From an uncultured Duncaniella sp. (GTDB taxonomy: Bacteria; Bacteroidota; Bacteroidia; Bacteroidales; Muribaculaceae): DNA of 7,350 bases. Location of the stretch: positions 1 through 7,350 of the forward strand of contig CAJURI010000083.1 in assembly GCA_910588795.1 (NCBI GenBank), read 5' to 3'. The notes below the pieces were generated by a model that saw only the letters and a list, made by a program, of their open reading frames with translations, was not told where the DNA came from and did not search any database. Made by a program: the position numbers and the translations under genes. Shown here piece by piece: positions 4,962-7,350 of the stretch (position 1 is its first letter; the number at the start of each line of letters is the position of its first letter).

Positions 4962-6211
4962 TGGAACTTGAAAGTCTTGATTACCCGTCGCAGGTTCTTC
5001 AGGCCAAGCAGCGTTTCGGAATAATAGGCAATTCGCCCGCCCTGATGGAGTCGATCGCGCGTGCGGTAAGGGTGGCTCCTATCGATCTGTCGGTGCTTGT
5101 CACCGGAGAGAGCGGGAGCGGAAAAGAGTTTTTCCCGAAGATAATCCATGGATTCTCTTCGCGTAAACATGCCAGGTATATTGCCGTCAACTGTGGCGCG
5201 ATCCCTGAAGGCACCATCGATTCCGAACTGTTCGGGCATGAAAAGGGCGCGTTTACGGGAGCTGTGGCCACACGTAAAGGATATTTTGAGGAGGCGGATG
5301 GCGGCACTATTTTTCTTGATGAGGTTGCCGAACTGCCGCTCACCACTCAGGCCCGCCTGTTGCGTGTGCTCGAGAGCGGCGAGTTCATAAAAGTCGGATC
5401 GTCCACTGTGCAGCGCGCCAATGTGCGTATAGTTGCCGCCACGAATGTGGATATGGCGAGGGCTGTGGCCGAAGGCCGTTTCAGGGAGGATCTCTATTAC
5501 AGGCTCTCTACCGTGTCGATCTCTATACCCCCTTTGCGTGACCGTGGAGCCGACATACCGCTGCTTGCCCGTAAGTTTGCCGCTGACTTTGCCGAGCGTT
5601 ACACCATGCCGCGCGTCACGTTTGACGATACTGCACGGCAGCTGTTCATGGCTTACCGCTGGCCCGGCAACGTGCGTCAGCTTAAGAATGTGGTGGAGCA
5701 GATAGCTCTGTTTCACGCGGGTGAGGATGTGGATTCGGGAATGTTGCGCTCGTATCTGCCCGGCAATGGCGGTTCGGGGCTTGCTACGGTGCATGCCGCC
5801 GGGGCCGATAATCCCCACGACTATGCTGTGGAGCGGGAGATGCTGCTTGGCATGATTGTGAGGCTGCAGCAGCAGATCGACTCGTTGCGTGACAGGCTTG
5901 ACCGCGAATCATCGGCGCATACGCCGTTCATCGATACAGTGGAGACCCGTGATGCCGGTGCGGCTCCGTCCATGCCCTCTTCGATAGTGAAGTTCGAGCC
6001 TTTCTGCTCTCCTTTGCGTTCGGTCGAGCGCGATGGAGCCTCGCGTGACGTTGATGCATCCGTGTCTCCGGCGACACTTGAGGAGACCGAGCGTGAGACC
6101 ATACGCCGTGCTCTTGAGCGTAACGGAGGCCGCCGTAAGGCTACAGCGGCTGAACTGAATATATCCGAGCGGACTCTCTACCGCAAGATCAAGGAGTATG
6201 GGATGGAATGA
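4958..6211 (+). CDS. sigma-54-dependent transcriptional activator without sensor domain
   Basis: The 417-residue product is a bacterial enhancer-binding protein that remodels RpoN-RNA polymerase by ATP hydrolysis. The AAA+ domain begins at about residue 20, so there is no N-terminal receiver, PAS or GAF domain. Motifs: Walker A GESGSGKE (50-57), the sigma-54 loop GAFTGA (97-102, intact), Walker B GTIFLDE (116-122), the arginine region FREDLYYRL (175-183) and sensor II WPGNVRQL (235-242). Residues about 287-318 look like a coiled coil, followed by a Ser/Pro/Asp-rich linker to about 372. A Fis-type helix-turn-helix closes the protein (about 378-414, with ATAAELNISERTLYRKI). The start is ATG 4958, or ATG 4961 one codon later. 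It is coupled to the acyltransferase upstream. Lacking a sensor, it is likely controlled by level or by a partner protein. Only 21 nt separate it from the convergent next gene, with no terminator seen. Confidence 0.94.
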   Translation: MMELESLDYPSQVLQAKQRFGIIGNSPALMESIARAVRVAPIDLSVLVTGESGSGKEFFPKIIHGFSSRKHARYIAVNCGAIPEGTIDSELFGHEKGAFTGAVATRKGYFEEADGGTIFLDEVAELPLTTQARLLRVLESGEFIKVGSSTVQRANVRIVAATNVDMARAVAEGRFREDLYYRLSTVSISIPPLRDRGADIPLLARKFAADFAERYTMPRVTFDDTARQLFMAYRWPGNVRQLKNVVEQIALFHAGEDVDSGMLRSYLPGNGGSGLATVHAAGADNPHDYAVEREMLLGMIVRLQQQIDSLRDRLDRESSAHTPFIDTVETRDAGAAPSMPSSIVKFEPFCSPLRSVERDGASRDVDASVSPATLEETERETIRRALERNGGRRKATAAELNISERTLYRKIKEYGME

Positions 6212-6232
6212 CCCGGCCTGATTGTCATTGGG

Positions 6233-7114
6233 CTATCGTTGTTCACCTATGCGGATGAATCTTGCCCCTGTCAGGTTGTTGTTTTTGCGTAGATATTCGC
6301 TCAAGGGCATAGGGTCGATTATGACTTTGCCTTGTTTCGATGAGGCGTGCAGAAGGTGTGGCACTCCGTCCTTGAAGATTACGATTCCTATGTGTGAGAT
6401 GTCGAGTCCCTCTGTCTTGGTCGTGAAAGCTATCACATCCCCTTCTTTTATCCAGGAAGGGGATTTTTTTGACATCAAAGCCGAGCTGCGTATGTAGGGG
6501 AAGCGGTGTGACCTGTAGCCGACTTCACAACTCTTGATTTTCTCGTATATTGCGTCGTCCTTCATGGCCGGGTAGGCGTCGCGGTGGTGCGACATGTAGT
6601 CTAGGGTCTTGATCTGATATTTTATGCCCGGCAGGCGGTCAGTGATGTCGCGCATGTTGCCGCGGTGCGTGTTGTCGACAATCCAGTCACTTATGTAGTG
6701 GAGCCTTGACGCATATCCGTCGGCGCGGCCTTGGCGGTAGCGAATCTGCTCCAGATTGTATAGGAAGTCTTGCCATGAGTTTCTTCTCTCTTTCACGGTG
6801 AGCACCATTGCGGCTACTGTCTCTACGAAGGTGGTGCAGTCCATCTCGTCGATGTTTACCGTCAGCATCTCCGGACTGCCTTCAAGGGTGCCCGGCGCAT
6901 ATGGAGTGCCTTCAAATTTCGCTCCTATGTATATCATGAGTTCATTGGGCGATTTGTCTCCGTAGTTGTATGCGTCGATAAGTATGCTGTTTATCTTTGT
7001 CGTGTCGGATGCTTCATTGTGCCATCTCACTTCGCCGGGATATGATGCGGAAATCCTGCCCGTGAGTACTGTCGATAAGATTGCTATATATAATAATGTG
7101 ATGGTCCGTTTCAT
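6233..7114 (-). CDS. secreted DUF1460 protein, NlpC/P60-like cysteine hydrolase (putative amidase)
   Basis: The 293-residue product begins with a Sec-type signal peptide: a basic MKR, a hydrophobic stretch to about residue 18, and a likely cleavage after an ISA near residue 23. The mature part fits DUF1460 (PF07313), whose members have an NlpC/P60-like fold and are proposed to cut peptidoglycan as N-acetylmuramoyl-L-alanine amidases. Likely catalytic residues are Cys93 in MDCTTFVE (91-98) and His241 in SHIGIV (240-245), with His256 in LLHASS (254-259) as further support. The central block DGYASRLHYISDW (132-144) is typical of the family. Full length with no lesion. It should act in the periplasm, or at the outer membrane if further processed; no lipobox cysteine is seen. 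It is transcribed alone from its own promoter and converges on the sigma-54 regulator. Confidence 0.88.
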   Translation of the reverse strand: MKRTITLLYIAILSTVLTGRISASYPGEVRWHNEASDTTKINSILIDAYNYGDKSPNELMIYIGAKFEGTPYAPGTLEGSPEMLTVNIDEMDCTTFVETVAAMVLTVKERRNSWQDFLYNLEQIRYRQGRADGYASRLHYISDWIVDNTHRGNMRDITDRLPGIKYQIKTLDYMSHHRDAYPAMKDDAIYEKIKSCEVGYRSHRFPYIRSSALMSKKSPSWIKEGDVIAFTTKTEGLDISHIGIVIFKDGVPHLLHASSKQGKVIIDPMPLSEYLRKNNNLTGARFIRIGEQR

Positions 7115-7149
7115 AGATTACAGTGATTTGCACATTTTTTTTCACTCCT

Positions 7150-7181
7150 CAAAATTAACAAGAATCCGTGGTATGTGCAAA
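7150..7181 (-). promoter_or_regulatory. strong Bacteroidota-type promoter for the DUF1460 gene
   Basis: On the minus strand, TTTG (7181-7178) is followed after 20 nt by TAATTTTG (7157-7150), so both the -33 and -7 consensus elements are present with proper spacing. Transcription would start near 7143, giving a leader of about 28 nt to the ATG at 7114. The predicted leader is A-rich before the start codon and lacks a Shine-Dalgarno sequence. Confidence 0.78.
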
Positions 7182-7319
7182 TTATATTTATACTATGGTT
7201 TTATGATGTGCGATTTTTGAATGTGAGTCATGCCGACTCCGGTTATTCTATGAGTCGCACTATGTATGTAAAAATCGGTGTTGCGAGGGGCATGAAACAA
7301 CGAAACGGGCTAAAAGTTC

Positions 7320-7349
7320 GCCTTTAATGTTAAAATAGTGTTAAAAGGC
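7320..7349. repeat. A/T-rich repeat structure at the right edge
   Basis: TGTTAAAA occurs twice, at 7328-7335 and 7339-7346, with an 11-nt period that is about one helical turn. The pair is bracketed by GCCTTT (7320-7325) and AAAGGC (7344-7349), which could form a hairpin. Tandem half-sites at one-turn spacing are the sort of arrangement a DNA-binding protein uses, and the sequence may belong to the control region of a gene beyond the window. The rest of 7182-7319 shows no gene and only a weak 6-bp inverted pair, CGACTC/GAGTCG (7234-7239 with 7252-7257). Confidence 0.4.
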
Positions 7350-7350
7350 T

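Noticed and set aside
4937..5818. 293-codon open frame on the minus strand across the sigma-54 regulator
   Set aside because: It is antisense to an intact AAA+ domain with Walker and GAFTGA motifs, and has no motif of its own.
6207..6229. AATGAC/GTCATT inverted repeat at the end of the sigma-54 regulator gene
   Set aside because: A 6-bp A/T-containing stem with an 11-nt loop and no T-tract is too weak to call a terminator.

Overview
The window looks like chromosomal core DNA from a Bacteroidales bacterium, probably close to Muribaculaceae or Bacteroidaceae. The evidence is the gene order rplM-rpsI-rpsB, protein sequences that resemble Bacteroides homologues, weak or absent Shine-Dalgarno sequences, and several copies of the Bacteroidota promoter core TAnnTTTG (two with an upstream TTTG at 19-20 nt). 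No mobile element, CRISPR array, tRNA or rRNA was found. Family names come from recalled sequence patterns, not from a database search.

Layout. Positions 1-1127 (minus strand) hold a ribosomal protein operon: rplM, rpsI and the first 37 codons of rpsB. A promoter core near 1240-1247 and a leader of about 110 nt precede rplM, and a 141-nt gap with two small hairpins precedes rpsB. Positions 1248-1518 are non-coding. A near-perfect promoter at 1519-1549 then drives a YitT-type membrane protein (1574-2527). A 22-bp perfect hairpin (2580-2627) ends this gene and its convergent neighbour, a serine palmitoyltransferase-like enzyme (2674-3861, minus).

Positions 3862-4100 are a divergent promoter region between that enzyme and a PlsC-like acyltransferase (4101-4961, plus). 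It contains a 10-bp inverted repeat whose arms each spell the -7 promoter element, one on each strand. The acyltransferase overlaps by 4 nt a sigma-54 activator that has no N-terminal sensor domain (4958-6211). A secreted DUF1460 cysteine peptidase or amidase-like protein (6233-7114, minus) lies convergent to it and has its own well-formed promoter (7150-7181). Positions 7182-7350 contain no gene.

How the genes fit together. The left part is translation machinery with probable leader-based control. The middle and right parts concern the cell envelope: sphingoid base synthesis, lipid acylation, a coupled sigma-54 regulator and a periplasmic peptidoglycan-type enzyme. I did not find a clearly new multi-gene system. 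The best leads are the symmetrical promoter repeat between the two lipid genes, the ribosomal leaders, and the acyltransferase/regulator pair without the partner gene I would expect downstream.
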